DNA of 53,756 bases, taken from Hyphomicrobiales bacterium (GTDB lineage: Bacteria; Pseudomonadota; Alphaproteobacteria; Rhizobiales; JAJFHC01). This document shows, in pieces, positions 34,288-43,405 of this stretch; the first letter of the stretch is position 1; each line of letters opens with the position of its first letter. Below the pieces are notes generated by a model. It had not been told where the DNA came from and did not search any database. It saw only the letters and a program-made list of their open reading frames with translations. Where the stretch lies: positions 1-53,756 of the forward strand of contig JAJFHC010000024.1 of NCBI GenBank assembly GCA_021775835.1, given 5' to 3'. The position numbers and the translations under genes were made by a program.

Positions 34288-34327
34288 GATGTCAGATCCT
34301 GAATAATGGGGTGGTTTGTACTAAGGT

Positions 34328-34627
34328 TCAGGCCTCGAAGCCCGAGTTATTGATGAGCACCTTGAGTTTTTCATCTGTAAAGTTTGTCTCAAGATCGTTT
34401 TTTGCAGCCTCGGCCGCTTCTTCAATATCGCCGTCCACGTCAGTTGGATCGCCCCGTCGCCACTCGGCGAGGTAGGCATCGTCATCCTTTGCGCCCACCC
34501 GCATGGCGCACATGTCGATTGCTTTTTCGAATCGCTCGGAAAGCTGTCTGCGGGCCGTCTTGCGCCCCGCCTTGACGATCACCTGAGCCGGAATATCCCG
34601 CCATTTCACTATAATCAGTTGCGCCAT
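34328..34627 (-). CDS. Small virulence-factor-family protein
   Basis: The 99-residue protein fits the short family annotated as virulence factor (Pfam Virulence_fact): IIVKWRDIPAQVIVKAGRK, then RFEKAIDMCAMRVG, then DAYLAEWRRGDP. The family usually lies in clusters with MttB-like and pterin methyltransferase genes, as here. Its function is unknown and the name is not evidence for virulence. It is divergent from the mttB-like gene, with 247 bp between, so the promoters of both operons lie in that gap. Confidence 0.8.
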   Translation of the reverse strand: MAQLIIVKWRDIPAQVIVKAGRKTARRQLSERFEKAIDMCAMRVGAKDDDAYLAEWRRGDPTDVDGDIEEAAEAAKNDLETNFTDEKLKVLINNSGFEA

Positions 34628-34874
34628 CGCCTAGACTTCCATTCACATCGACCAGTAGTCGATCCCACTCACTGTTGTCGGCTCTTTTCGCAGATCGAAC
34701 AGTGAAGACATACGTACTGACGCGACTTTTATACAAGCAAAAACGACAGGGAAAGGGTTCAGAGTGACCCGCAGGTCGTTTACCAACCAGAACCCGCCGT
34801 TTGCTGGCGTGATCAATGAGCGTTGTAGCCCCAATTTGGCGTCAGATTTACCGGAATTTTGGGAGAGTTGGATC

Positions 34875-36443
34875 ATGAGTGATGTGGATGTCGGCCATCC
34901 TGCTGGCGGACGGTCGCGCGGGCGACGTTCTGGCGGCGGTGCAGAGGCCAGACGGGCCAAGCGTCAGTCCGGCGAAATTGTGCAGATGCGCAACATCAAC
35001 CGGAAGATCCGCGAGTACGAGGTCCTTGACGAAGAAGGTCTCGAACTGATCGAACGCAACGCCGATACGGTACTGGCCGAAACCGGAATAGAGTTCCGCG
35101 ATGACCCCGAAGCCATCCAGATGTGGCGCGATGCCGGGGCCGACATTGACGGCGAGCGTGTCCGGTTTCCCCGCGGCCTTTGCCGCGAACTGATCAAGAC
35201 GGCCCCAGCACAGTTCACACAACATGCCCGCAATCCTGAACGCAGCGTGGAGATCGGCGGCAAGAACACGGTCTTCGCCCCGGTCTACGGTCCACCCTTC
35301 GTACGCGATCTTGACGGTGGACGACGTTACGCCACAATCGAAGACTTCCGGAACTTCGTGAAGCTCGCCTACCTGTCACCGGGACTTCATCACTCCGGCG
35401 GTACGGTTTGCGAGCCGGTCGACGTACCGGTCAACAAACGCCATTACGACATGGTCTACAGCCACATCCGCTACTCCGACAAACCGTTCATGGGATCGGT
35501 CACCCACCCTGACCGTGCCGCCGACTCCGTAGCCATGGCCAAGCTCGTATTCGGGGATGAATTCGTCGAGCAGAACTGCGTCATGGTCAACCTGATCAAT
35601 GCCAACTCGCCGATGGTGTTCGACGATACCATGCTGGGTGCCTTGAAGGTCTATGCCCGATCCGGTCAGGGCGCGATCGTCTCGCCGTTCATACTTGCCG
35701 GCGCCATGTCCGCCGTGACCGTTGCTGGCACGTTGACCCAGGTCCTGGCGGAAGCTATGGCAGGTATGGCTTTTGCCCAGCTCTGCCGGCCCGGCGCGCC
35801 GGTCATTTTTGGAACGTTTGCAAGTTCCATATCCATGCAGTCGGGGGCACCTACATTTGGTACGCCCGAGCCGGCCCTCGTTCTTTATGGTGCCGCCCAG
35901 CTTGCCAGGCGCTTGGGCGTGCCCTTCCGTTCCGGTGGTTCGCTGTGCGGTTCCAAGACACCGGATGCACAGGCCGCCTACGAAAGCGCCAACACCCTGA
36001 TCCCGACCTTGCTGGCTGGTGTCAACTTCGCGCTCCATTCGGCCGGCTGGCTGGAAGGCGGGCTCGTCTCCGGCTATGAAAAATTCGTCATGGATGCCGA
36101 CCAATGCGCGATGATGCAAAAGTTTGCCGAAGGCGTCGATCTTTCCGAAAACGGGCAGGCAATGGATGCCATCAGGGAGGTCGGACCGGGCAGCCACTTC
36201 CTTGGCTGTTCGCACACCCAGGCCAATTTCGAATCGGCTTTTTTCCGGTCCTCTGTGGCCGACAACAATTCGTTCGAACAATGGGAACTTGAAGGCTCCC
36301 AGACCACCGAGCAGCGGGCCAACCAACTCTACAAGTCGATGTTGGCGAGCTATCAGGCGCCTGATCTTGACCCCGGCATAGACGAAGCGTTAAACGAGTT
36401 CATCACCAAGAAGAAGGACTCCATGCCGGACGCCTTCACCTGA
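34875..36443 (+). CDS. MttB-family quaternary-amine:corrinoid methyltransferase without pyrrolysine
   Basis: The start at 34875 follows GGGAG and gives 522 residues; a longer frame to 34764 lacks a ribosome-binding site. The N-terminus has a basic Gly/Arg-rich lead (GGRSRGRRSGGG) and then the MttB TIM-barrel pattern (NIRKIREYEVLDEEGLELI-like, then YGPPFVRDLDGGRRY and SGGTVCEPVDVPV). There is no in-frame TAG, so it belongs to the non-pyrrolysine branch, whose known members act on glycine betaine, proline betaine or carnitine. The substrate here is not shown by sequence. It should methylate the Co(I) form of the corrinoid protein at 41315. Confidence 0.88.
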   Translation: MSDVDVGHPAGGRSRGRRSGGGAEARRAKRQSGEIVQMRNINRKIREYEVLDEEGLELIERNADTVLAETGIEFRDDPEAIQMWRDAGADIDGERVRFPRGLCRELIKTAPAQFTQHARNPERSVEIGGKNTVFAPVYGPPFVRDLDGGRRYATIEDFRNFVKLAYLSPGLHHSGGTVCEPVDVPVNKRHYDMVYSHIRYSDKPFMGSVTHPDRAADSVAMAKLVFGDEFVEQNCVMVNLINANSPMVFDDTMLGALKVYARSGQGAIVSPFILAGAMSAVTVAGTLTQVLAEAMAGMAFAQLCRPGAPVIFGTFASSISMQSGAPTFGTPEPALVLYGAAQLARRLGVPFRSGGSLCGSKTPDAQAAYESANTLIPTLLAGVNFALHSAGWLEGGLVSGYEKFVMDADQCAMMQKFAEGVDLSENGQAMDAIREVGPGSHFLGCSHTQANFESAFFRSSVADNNSFEQWELEGSQTTEQRANQLYKSMLASYQAPDLDPGIDEALNEFITKKKDSMPDAFT

Positions 36444-36468
36444 CAACCGAACTGGGTGGGTGCCTGCT

Positions 36469-37401
36469 ATGAGTGTGTCTTTTCTGGACCAGAAACTATC
36501 CGACGGCGAAACCATCGTCCTGGATGGCGCAACCGGTACCGAACTGGAAAAACGTGGCGCAACCATGAACGACGCCTCATGGTGTGCTCTGGCGACACGA
36601 ACCCACCCCGATGTTCTGCATCAAATCCATGCCGACTACATTCGTGCCGGTGCCGATATCATCACGGCAAATACCTATGCCTCGACTCTGGCTATGCTCG
36701 AAGCCGCCGGTGAGGCAGAAGCGTTTGATGAGCTGAACCGCGACGCGATACGCATTGCCCGCAAGGCACGCGACGAGATCGCCGATCGTCCGGTGGCCAT
36801 TGCCGGCTCGATTTCGGTTTCAAGGGCAATAGAACCAGGGACAGACCGCATCGTGACCCCGGACAACATTTCGGAAAAATATTGGCGTGCCAAGTTCTCG
36901 GCAAAAGCCGACATTCTTGCCAGCGAAGGTGTCGACCTGATCATGATGGAGATGATGCGCGACCTTGATATGTCCGCGTGGGCAACAGAGGAAGCCGTCA
37001 AGACCGGATTGCCTGTCTGGGTCGGGATCGCCTGCGAAAAGGACAAGGACGGTCGCCTTGTAGGCTTCGGCCGTCACGACGTTGAACTGAAACAGATCAT
37101 CGATGGGCTTGGTGGCCTGGGCGGTCAGGTCATGGGACTGATGCACAGCACCATCGACGATACCAGGGACGCGCTCCCCGTGTTTCTTGACAATTGGGAC
37201 GGCCCGCTTGCTGTCTATCCGGAGTCCGGACATTTCGAAATGCCAAGCTGGCAGTTCAGCGACGTCATCGAACCATCCGTGTTTGCCAGACTGACTGCAG
37301 ACTGGGTCAAGACCGGCGTCCAGATCGTCGGCGGGTGCTGCGGCATCGGGCCGGAACATATCATCGAAATGGTCGCCCAGCTTCCCGATCGGGTCCACTG
37401 A
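36469..37401 (+). CDS. Homocysteine S-methyltransferase family protein
   Basis: This 310-residue protein starts at the ATG at 36469; a GTG at 36460 is an alternative. It has the family's start (LSDGETIVLDGATGTELEKRG), a middle NTYASTL, and the C-terminal zinc box VGGCCGIGPEHI with two adjacent Cys; a third Cys ligand, expected in the upstream barrel, was not assigned. By family it moves a methyl group from a betaine, dimethylsulfide-type or S-methylmethionine donor to homocysteine. It lies 25 bp after the mttB-like gene and could use the demethylation product or provide a parallel route. Confidence 0.85.
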   Translation: MSVSFLDQKLSDGETIVLDGATGTELEKRGATMNDASWCALATRTHPDVLHQIHADYIRAGADIITANTYASTLAMLEAAGEAEAFDELNRDAIRIARKARDEIADRPVAIAGSISVSRAIEPGTDRIVTPDNISEKYWRAKFSAKADILASEGVDLIMMEMMRDLDMSAWATEEAVKTGLPVWVGIACEKDKDGRLVGFGRHDVELKQIIDGLGGLGGQVMGLMHSTIDDTRDALPVFLDNWDGPLAVYPESGHFEMPSWQFSDVIEPSVFARLTADWVKTGVQIVGGCCGIGPEHIIEMVAQLPDRVH

Positions 37402-37441
37402 CCACGATCAAACATCAACGGGCTCACAGTGAGGAAAAATC

Positions 37442-37846
37442 ATGTCTGAACAGGCGACAAACAAGACCGGTTCATGCCACTGCGGCGCTGTCAGGTATGA
37501 AATCAGCGGGCCCATGCGCGAGGTGATCGGCTGTCACTGCACCCAGTGCCGCAAATCCACCGGTCACTTCGTGGCAGCGACTTCTGTGGATCTTGAACAT
37601 TTCAAAATCGTCGACGACAGCGGTCTGCACTGGTTTCGCTCGAGCGATGTTGCCCAGAGAGGGTTCTGCCGGGAATGCGGATCGAATCTGTTCTGGCAGC
37701 GCGACGGCGCGCCGAAGATTTCAGTGATGGCAGGAACGATCGATGGCAAGACCGGACTGAAGATCGAGGCACATATTTTTTGCGACGACGCGGGTGACTA
37801 TTATACACTCGACGACACCATACCTCAGTTTCCTCAATTCGACTGA
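37442..37846 (+). CDS. GFA-family (Mss4-like) zinc protein
   Basis: The 134-residue protein shows the GFA pattern: GSCHCGAVRYEI, GCHCTQCRKSTGHF and GFCRECGSNLFW, seven Cys that bind two zincs. Glutathione-dependent formaldehyde-activating enzyme is the family's name, but most members have no proven activity. In this cluster a link to C1 handling is possible. It is 40 bp after the homocysteine methyltransferase gene. Confidence 0.88.
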   Translation: MSEQATNKTGSCHCGAVRYEISGPMREVIGCHCTQCRKSTGHFVAATSVDLEHFKIVDDSGLHWFRSSDVAQRGFCRECGSNLFWQRDGAPKISVMAGTIDGKTGLKIEAHIFCDDAGDYYTLDDTIPQFPQFD

Positions 37847-37900
37847 CACTGACTGCCTAGCCTGAGCCGGACGCCCCTTTCCATCAACCAGAGAACCGCC

Positions 37901-39064
37901 ATGGACGACACCCTGCCGCAAACAATCGACATCCTGGAACGCCTTGTCGGCTTCGAAACCATTTCCGGCCGCCCAACCCACGAGATCGTGGGCTACGTTT
38001 CGGATTATCTGAAGTCACAAGGTATCGAGGCCACGCTGAGCTACGATGAAGCCGGGGAACGGGCCAACGTGTTTGCCACAATCGGCCCCGAGGTCGACGG
38101 CGGTGTCGTCCTCAACGGCCATACCGATGTTGTTCCCGTCGAAGGCCAGGTCTGGACGAAACCGCCATTTCAGTTGACCCGCGAGGACGGCAGGCTCTAT
38201 GGCCGCGGCTCCGTCGACATGAAGGGGTTTCTGGCCTGTGCACTGGGATCCGTCCCCGTGTTCAAGGCCATGAACCTGGCCAAGCCGGTCCACATCGCCT
38301 TTTCCTACGATGAGGAAACCGGCGGATTCGGCATGCCGGTTCTTCTGGAGCACATGGCTGGCAAAGCGTTTCGGCCTGCGATCGTGATCGTCGGCGAACC
38401 GACCGAAATGCAGATCGTGTCCGGGCACAAGGGCGGCTCGGACCTGCAGATTGAACTGACAGGCGCTGAAGTGCACTCCTGCAATCCCCTGCGTGGTGTC
38501 AGTGCAATCTCCTATGCCACACGTTTTATTACCCATATCGAATCGATTTCGGACCGACTGGCATCGGCCCCGGTCGAGAATTCAATGTTCGAACCGCCCT
38601 ACACAACCATCAACATCGGTCTCATTGACGGCGGCACCGCCAAGAACGCAGTTCCCGGTTTCTGTAATTTTGACTGTGAAATCAGACCCATGCCCGGGGA
38701 GGACGCAACCGCCCTGATCGGCGAGATTCGCTCCTACGCGACAGACGTCCTTCTGCCTGAGATGCAAGCCGCCAATGCCAATTGCGATATCACCGTCAAC
38801 GTCGGCCCACCAATCCCTGCCCTCGACGACCGTAACGCCAAGGAAGCCGTCGCCTTCGTCTGTGAGCTGACCGGCCAGAACAGTGAGAATGTCGTCTCCT
38901 TCGGCACCGATGCGGGCTATTTCAGCGATGCCGGTTTCTCGACTGTGGTCTACGGCCCGGGCAGTATATTCCGCGCCCACAAACCCGATGAGTACATCGA
39001 GGAGCGCGAACTGACCCAGGGGTTGCAGTTCTTGAAACGTGTGGGCGAGCGTTTGGCGCGCTGA
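37901..39064 (+). CDS. ArgE/DapE-family M20 deacylase, acetylornithine deacetylase-like
   Basis: This 387-residue protein has the M20 metallopeptidase layout: VVLNGHTDVVPVEG (His and Asp), YGRGSVDMKGF (bridging Asp), FSYDEETGGFG (catalytic Glu plus Glu ligand), VGEPTEMQ and a distal FGTDAGYFS. It is closest in pattern to ArgE proteins that release ornithine from N-acetylornithine. Many alphaproteobacteria have ArgJ instead and use ArgE-like proteins in amine catabolism, so the substrate is open. It is the last gene of the rightward cluster. Confidence 0.9.
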   Translation: MDDTLPQTIDILERLVGFETISGRPTHEIVGYVSDYLKSQGIEATLSYDEAGERANVFATIGPEVDGGVVLNGHTDVVPVEGQVWTKPPFQLTREDGRLYGRGSVDMKGFLACALGSVPVFKAMNLAKPVHIAFSYDEETGGFGMPVLLEHMAGKAFRPAIVIVGEPTEMQIVSGHKGGSDLQIELTGAEVHSCNPLRGVSAISYATRFITHIESISDRLASAPVENSMFEPPYTTINIGLIDGGTAKNAVPGFCNFDCEIRPMPGEDATALIGEIRSYATDVLLPEMQAANANCDITVNVGPPIPALDDRNAKEAVAFVCELTGQNSENVVSFGTDAGYFSDAGFSTVVYGPGSIFRAHKPDEYIEERELTQGLQFLKRVGERLAR

Positions 39065-39100
39065 AAAAGCACTACATCTCATACTCTCCTTCCAACCGCT

Positions 39101-39202
39101 GTCATCCTTGGCCTCGTCAGAGGTAGAGGATCCATGGGTAGATGTCGCACACTTGGCGGCGCGATTGGATCCTCGCCTCCGTTACACTCCGGCAAGGATG
39201 AC
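39101..39202. repeat. Long imperfect intergenic palindrome
   Basis: GTCATCCTTG (39101-39110) pairs with CAAGGATGAC (39193-39202), and inside it GAGGATCCA (39126-39134) pairs with TGGATCCTC (39166-39174). This double-arm layout is like palindromic intergenic elements of alphaproteobacteria with GTCATCC and GAGGATCC words. It may also end transcription of the argE-like gene and the convergent pseudogene. Confidence 0.6.
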
Positions 39203-39289
39203 GATTGTTCAGAGAAACCAAACCGGCGTTGGATCAAAAAATCCCGTGCAAGCCTTACTTGTAGCCTGCACGGGCATTCTCCATTTGGC

Positions 39290-40312
39290 TTACGCCTTGA
39301 AACTCCAGAACTCCAGAGCCTTGCGGCTGGCAAGGTTGGTCGTTGCCGTTGTCCCACCATCGGTTTGAACCTTGCTGGATACGGCATCGAGCGATTGCGG
39401 ATGAGCCAGGATTGCCGACGCCCCCTCGTCTCGCAGGATCAGAGCGATGTCCGCATACATCTGCGCCCGCTTGCTCTGATCGAGAACGGTGCGTGCTTCG
39501 GCAAGAAGCTTGTTGAAACGCTCATTGTCGAAACCGGTGACGTTCCAGGGCTGACCGCCGGCGAATGCCGCCGTCAAGATAGCGTCTGCCGCGGCTCGTG
39601 ACGTCCAGTGGGCGGCAAACCAGGGTTTCTTGCCCCATACGTTCGATCCATACCCGTCATCGGGTTCGCGCTTGACCGCAATCTCGATGCCGGCTTTTTT
39701 GGCATGTTCAGAGATCAGAACCGCGCCATCAAGCGACTTCGGAAATGAATTCGGACCGGAATGAATCGGCACGTGCAGCTTATCGAGTCCGGCCTGCTTC
39801 ATATGATACTTGGCCTTGTCGGGATCGTAGGCCCGCTGCGGCATGCTTGAAGGATGGAATGCATAGTAGGGACCGAGCGGGTGATCGTTACCAACGACAC
39901 CGAAGCCGTTCAGAATCCGCTTCACGTAGTCATCCCTGTCGATCGCATGTTTCAACGCCAGACGGACATGATTGTTGGTGAACGGGTCAGTCGTCATTTT
40001 CATGTCGTAAGTGTAGAAATCACCGGTCGTACGAATATCCAGTTCGACGCCGGATGCCCCATTGAGCCGCGACACGAGGTTTGGCGGGATCTGCGTTACT
40101 GCATCAACCTCACCGGTGACCAACGCATTCACCCTCGCCACATTGTCGTTGATTGCGAGCATCTGGATCGTTACGAAATTAGCCCGCCCCGGCATGAAAT
40201 AGTTTTCGTTGCGTACCAGTGCAGCTTTGACACCCGGTTCAAAGGACTCGAGTTTGTAGGCGCCCGTTCCGATTGCCGGATCCCAGGAAACCACGCCGTC
40301 CTTGAATATCTG
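39290..40312 (-). pseudogene. Truncated ABC transporter substrate-binding protein, family 5
   Basis: The frame covers about 335 residues of the C-terminal part of a DppA/OppA-type periplasmic solute-binding protein (GTGAYKLESFEPGVKAALV, then RRNENYF-like, LKHAIDRDDYVKRILNG). Full proteins have about 500-530 residues; the N-terminal lobe and signal peptide are missing. The in-frame stop TGA just upstream (40310-40312) stands 3 bp from the stop of the DUF6614-like gene, so a deletion has joined them. Without a signal peptide the product could not reach the periplasm. No permease or ATPase genes of the transporter are nearby. Confidence 0.75.
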
Positions 40313-40315
40313 AAA

Positions 40316-40648
40316 TCAGTCGAGGTCCCGCCAGCACGTGAAGACAGCGTTGGCCACCGAACGATGAACGGTTCTATGGGCGGTTGCCTCATTTGCGCCG
40401 TCGCCCGCGAGATAGGCATATGCCTCGTCCAGTTGGCGCCGGTCCTTGAACGACATGATCACGTAGTACGCCGGCGCCTGTTCATCGTCAGTGTCCATCG
40501 GGGTGTTGCGTTCGCGCCGGCCGATCCGACCGGACGACTCGACCAGGCCCGCAGACTTCATCTGCGCGGTAAATTTCTGGTACTCGGTTCGAAATGCTTC
40601 GATGGTCACACCAGACTCAAGGTCAAATCTGCTGAGCATGTGGATCAT
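40316..40648 (-). CDS. DUF6614-like small protein
   Basis: The start at 40648 (MIHMLSRFDLESGVTIEAF) gives 110 residues; a longer frame to 40678 would overlap the DUF1638 gene. The pattern, with TPMDTDDEQAPAYYVIMSF and FTCWRDLD at the end, fits a small ferredoxin-like-fold family near MttB clusters that I believe is DUF6614. The function is unknown; the fold resembles EthD/antibiotic monooxygenase-type barrels. It is 7 bp after the DUF1638 gene. Confidence 0.65.
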   Translation of the reverse strand: MIHMLSRFDLESGVTIEAFRTEYQKFTAQMKSAGLVESSGRIGRRERNTPMDTDDEQAPAYYVIMSFKDRRQLDEAYAYLAGDGANEATAHRTVHRSVANAVFTCWRDLD

Positions 40649-40655
40649 CACAGAA

Positions 40656-41288
40656 CTAGCCCTCGTCCTGCGGTGCATCTATCCCATCTTCCATGAACCG
40701 CGCCAGATCGCCATAACCGGTCATCCGAAGCTCGTATTGCAAGCCCAGCTTGTCTGCTGCCGCCTGCGCCATGCGGTCCAGTTCAGGATCCTCGGTCTGG
40801 GCCAGGTAAACCAGTTTCTCGTAATTGCCGAAATACATCGGCAGAAGTTCGGGATGGCGGTCGAGGCCAAGGCCCTGCCATACAAGAAGGTCGAAATGGC
40901 GGGTGAGATAATCGGTCAGGAAGAAGGTGGCGATATCGTCGGCATGACGGTCGGCAAAAATGTCGTTGCCGGAAAAGAATGAATAGCAGTGCGGTCCGTC
41001 GATCCGTTCAATGCCCTCCTCTTCAAGAACCTTGTCCAGGAGACCACCGGTGCCGCAATCGCCGTACAACACAAGTATGCGGTCATACTTGTCCCGGCCG
41101 TCGTGAATTTTTGCGCGAACGCCTTCCGGGATCTTGTCAGGAGTGTTGTGCCAAATCGCCGGCAGGCAGGTCACCGTAAAGGCGTCCCACCGGTTCAGCT
41201 CCATCAATGCAGTGATCTCACGTGCCAGCGCACCGCACGCGATGAGGAGTGTATTCCCCTCACCGCGTTTCGGTTTTTTCCGCAACAT
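40656..41288 (-). CDS. DUF1638 protein of the corrinoid methyltransferase cluster
   Basis: This 210-residue protein has the DUF1638 pattern: LLIACGALAREITAL, the middle LPAIWHNTPDKIPEGVRAKI, then RILVLYGDCGTGGLLDKVLEE and GPHCYSFFSG. Conserved Cys residues lie in GDCGTGG and PHCYSF, and in CGALA. The family occurs beside MttB-type and corrinoid genes, but its role is unknown; a metal or cobalt-cofactor role is possible. It lies 26 bp downstream of the corrinoid protein gene. Confidence 0.85.
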   Translation of the reverse strand: MLRKKPKRGEGNTLLIACGALAREITALMELNRWDAFTVTCLPAIWHNTPDKIPEGVRAKIHDGRDKYDRILVLYGDCGTGGLLDKVLEEEGIERIDGPHCYSFFSGNDIFADRHADDIATFFLTDYLTRHFDLLVWQGLGLDRHPELLPMYFGNYEKLVYLAQTEDPELDRMAQAAADKLGLQYELRMTGYGDLARFMEDGIDAPQDEG

Positions 41289-41314
41289 CGATCACGCCTT
41301 TGGCGGCCGGATCG

Positions 41315-42019
41315 TCAGGCCGATGCGAGCTGGTTGTGTTTCCGGTTCATGAGTTCTTTTGCCGTCTCGACTGCAACTGCCGCGTCACGGCAATAGGCGT
41401 CTGCACCAATGGCGTCGGCGAACTCTTCGTTAAGCGGGGCACCACCCACCATCACGATGTACTTGTCCCGGAGGCCCTGTTCCTTCAGCGTGTCGATGAC
41501 GACCTTCATGTAAGGCATAGTCGTCGTCAACAGCGCCGACATTCCAAGAATATCCGGATCGTGTTCTTCCAGCGCCTCGAGATAATTTTCGACAGGGTTG
41601 TTGATGCCCAGGTTGATGACCTCGAAACCGGCACCTTCCATCATCATACCGACGAGGTTCTTGCCAATGTCATGGATATCGCCCTTGACCGTGCCGATGA
41701 CCATCTTGCCCATGCGCGGCGCACCAGTGGCGATCAGAAGTGGACGAAGGATCGACATGCCGGCCTTCATCGCGTTGGCGGCCAGCAGAACTTCTGGGAC
41801 GAAAAGGATGCCATCGCGGAAGTCGATACCGACAATTCGCATTCCTTCAACCAGAGCGACCGTCAGAACCTTGTAAGGCGCCCAGCCGCGGCCGAGAAGG
41901 ATATGCACTGCCTCCTCGATCTCTTCCTTCAGCCCGTCGTAAAGATCATCATGCATCTGTTGGACAAGTTCATCGTCATCCAACTCGTTCAGATCGAGAT
42001 CGTCTTCTTCTTCAGCCAT
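41315..42019 (-). CDS. Corrinoid (B12)-binding protein, MtbC/MttC-like
   Basis: The 234-residue protein has a cap domain of helices (residues 20-105), then the B12-binding Rossmann domain with the base-off/His-on box GDIHDIG (D114, H116, G119), followed by GMMMEGAGFEVINLG and the later IVMVGGAPLN. It carries the methyl group between the MttB-type enzyme and the pterin methyltransferase. The acidic lead (AEEEDDLDLNELDDDEL) is longer than in many homologues. It is the first gene of the leftward tricistron with the DUF1638 and DUF6614-like genes. Confidence 0.93.
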   Translation of the reverse strand: MAEEEDDLDLNELDDDELVQQMHDDLYDGLKEEIEEAVHILLGRGWAPYKVLTVALVEGMRIVGIDFRDGILFVPEVLLAANAMKAGMSILRPLLIATGAPRMGKMVIGTVKGDIHDIGKNLVGMMMEGAGFEVINLGINNPVENYLEALEEHDPDILGMSALLTTTMPYMKVVIDTLKEQGLRDKYIVMVGGAPLNEEFADAIGADAYCRDAAVAVETAKELMNRKHNQLASA

Positions 42020-42308
42020 TTAGCGCTCCAACTCAACAAGAGTTCAATTTGATCCCTAATTTCACCAGATTTAGAATTTTTACACGAGAATTGACGCTTT
42101 AACGCGACATTTTTTGGCATCGGTGCGACCTATTTCATCGCCGTGGCGGTTCAGTGAAAAAATCCGCGATTGTCAAGACCGATGTTCGATTCTGCGTTAA
42201 TGATATTGCTGCGCTGCAGCATTGCAGCAATCGCAGGCGACATGGAATGATCGCCTGTGCTAGCGTCGTCAAAATTTGCACATCATCAATACTTGTTGCA
42301 GGCCTGAA
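42020..42308. promoter_or_regulatory. Divergent promoter region between corrinoid and efflux operons
   Basis: About 290 bp separate the start of the corrinoid gene from the start of the efflux operon. The stretch 42045-42080 is AT-rich and a GCTGCAGCATTGCAGC near-palindrome lies at about 42214-42229. It should hold promoters for both operons, but no regulator gene lies beside it and the sites cannot be assigned. I see no B12-riboswitch-like structure. Confidence 0.4.
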
Positions 42309-43397
42309 ATGAGCATTCGAACAATCACCGCCACGTTACTGGCACTCACTCTTCTCGTTGGCTGCGACGAGGAAAAACCGCCGGCAGAAGAAGTCATACG
42401 CTCGCTCAAGACCATGGTTGTAGACAGTCTGGCCCAGAGCCAGGTCCGCAAGATCGCCGGCCTTGTAGAAGCTGAGACGGTTACCGATCTTTCTTTTGAA
42501 ATCTCCGGCAAAGTGACCGACATTAAAGTCGACATTGGCGACACCGTCAACGTCGGCGAAGTCGTTGCGGCCATGGACCGCGAGCCCTATGAACTGCGTG
42601 TGAAATCGGCCACTGGCGAGTTGGACAAGGCTAAGGCCCAGTTCGCAGATACCGAACACAAGTACAAGCAACAATCGCAACTCTATCAGGAAGGCTTTGC
42701 CACCAAGTCGAATTTCGATAAGGCCGAGGCCGACTTCAAGGCCGCCAGAAGCAATGTCACGGTTGCCACCACACAATTGGAAATCTCCCGCAGGGACTTG
42801 CGCAACACCACTTTGAGCGCCCCGTTTGCCGGCCGCATTGCCGCCAAGCACGTCGAAGCTTTCACTGAAGTGACCGCGGGTCAGAAAGTCCTGCAGTTGC
42901 AGGATGACGGCGCACTCAACGTACGCGTCAGCCTTCCCGAGACGCTTCTTCAACGGGTGGCCATCAATGACGAGGTCGAAGTGGCGTTCGCCACAATGCC
43001 CGACAACAAGATCAAGGGACATATTGCCGACATCGGTTCTCAGGCCGGCACCGCCAACTCATTTCCCGTCAAGATCGCGTTGGATGCAACCGATGTTCGC
43101 CTCAACGCGGGAATGACCGCTGAAGTTGAATTCAGTTTCAAGACCGATGCCACCGGAAACGCGTTCATTCTCCCCCACTCGGCCATCCTTGCCGGCCCAA
43201 AGGAAGGGACGGCTTACGTTTTCCTCTATGATGCATCCGCCGGTGTCGTCAAACGCAAGACAGTCACCCCAGTGAACATTCGAGATAACAATGTGGAAGT
43301 GGTTGGCGAACTCAAGAAGGGCGACGTTATCGCCGTAGCCGGCGTCTCCTTTCTTGTCGACAATATGAAGGTGCGCCGTCTGGAAGACGGTAACTGA
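42309..43397 (+). CDS. RND efflux membrane fusion lipoprotein
   Basis: The ATG at 42309 opens a lipoprotein signal (IRTITATLLALTLLVGC, with the lipobox Cys at residue 18 or so). The 362-residue protein has the barrel-hybrid, lipoyl (VVAAMDREPYEL), coiled-coil (about residues 95-160) and beta-barrel parts of HlyD/AcrA-type periplasmic adaptors. It would link the inner-membrane pump to an outer-membrane channel, of which no gene is seen here. An upstream frame to 42276 lacks a ribosome-binding site. The pump gene follows 8 bp after its stop. Confidence 0.9.
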   Translation: MSIRTITATLLALTLLVGCDEEKPPAEEVIRSLKTMVVDSLAQSQVRKIAGLVEAETVTDLSFEISGKVTDIKVDIGDTVNVGEVVAAMDREPYELRVKSATGELDKAKAQFADTEHKYKQQSQLYQEGFATKSNFDKAEADFKAARSNVTVATTQLEISRRDLRNTTLSAPFAGRIAAKHVEAFTEVTAGQKVLQLQDDGALNVRVSLPETLLQRVAINDEVEVAFATMPDNKIKGHIADIGSQAGTANSFPVKIALDATDVRLNAGMTAEVEFSFKTDATGNAFILPHSAILAGPKEGTAYVFLYDASAGVVKRKTVTPVNIRDNNVEVVGELKKGDVIAVAGVSFLVDNMKVRRLEDGN

Positions 43398-43405
43398 GAC
43401 CAGAC

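Noticed and set aside
34875..36443. Pyrrolysine-containing MttB
   Set aside because: There is no in-frame TAG in the gene, and no pylT-like tRNA or pylBCD genes are in the window.
42020..42308. Cobalamin riboswitch upstream of the corrinoid operon
   Set aside because: No B12-box-like sequence was seen, and the gap between divergent genes has only an unremarkable short palindrome.
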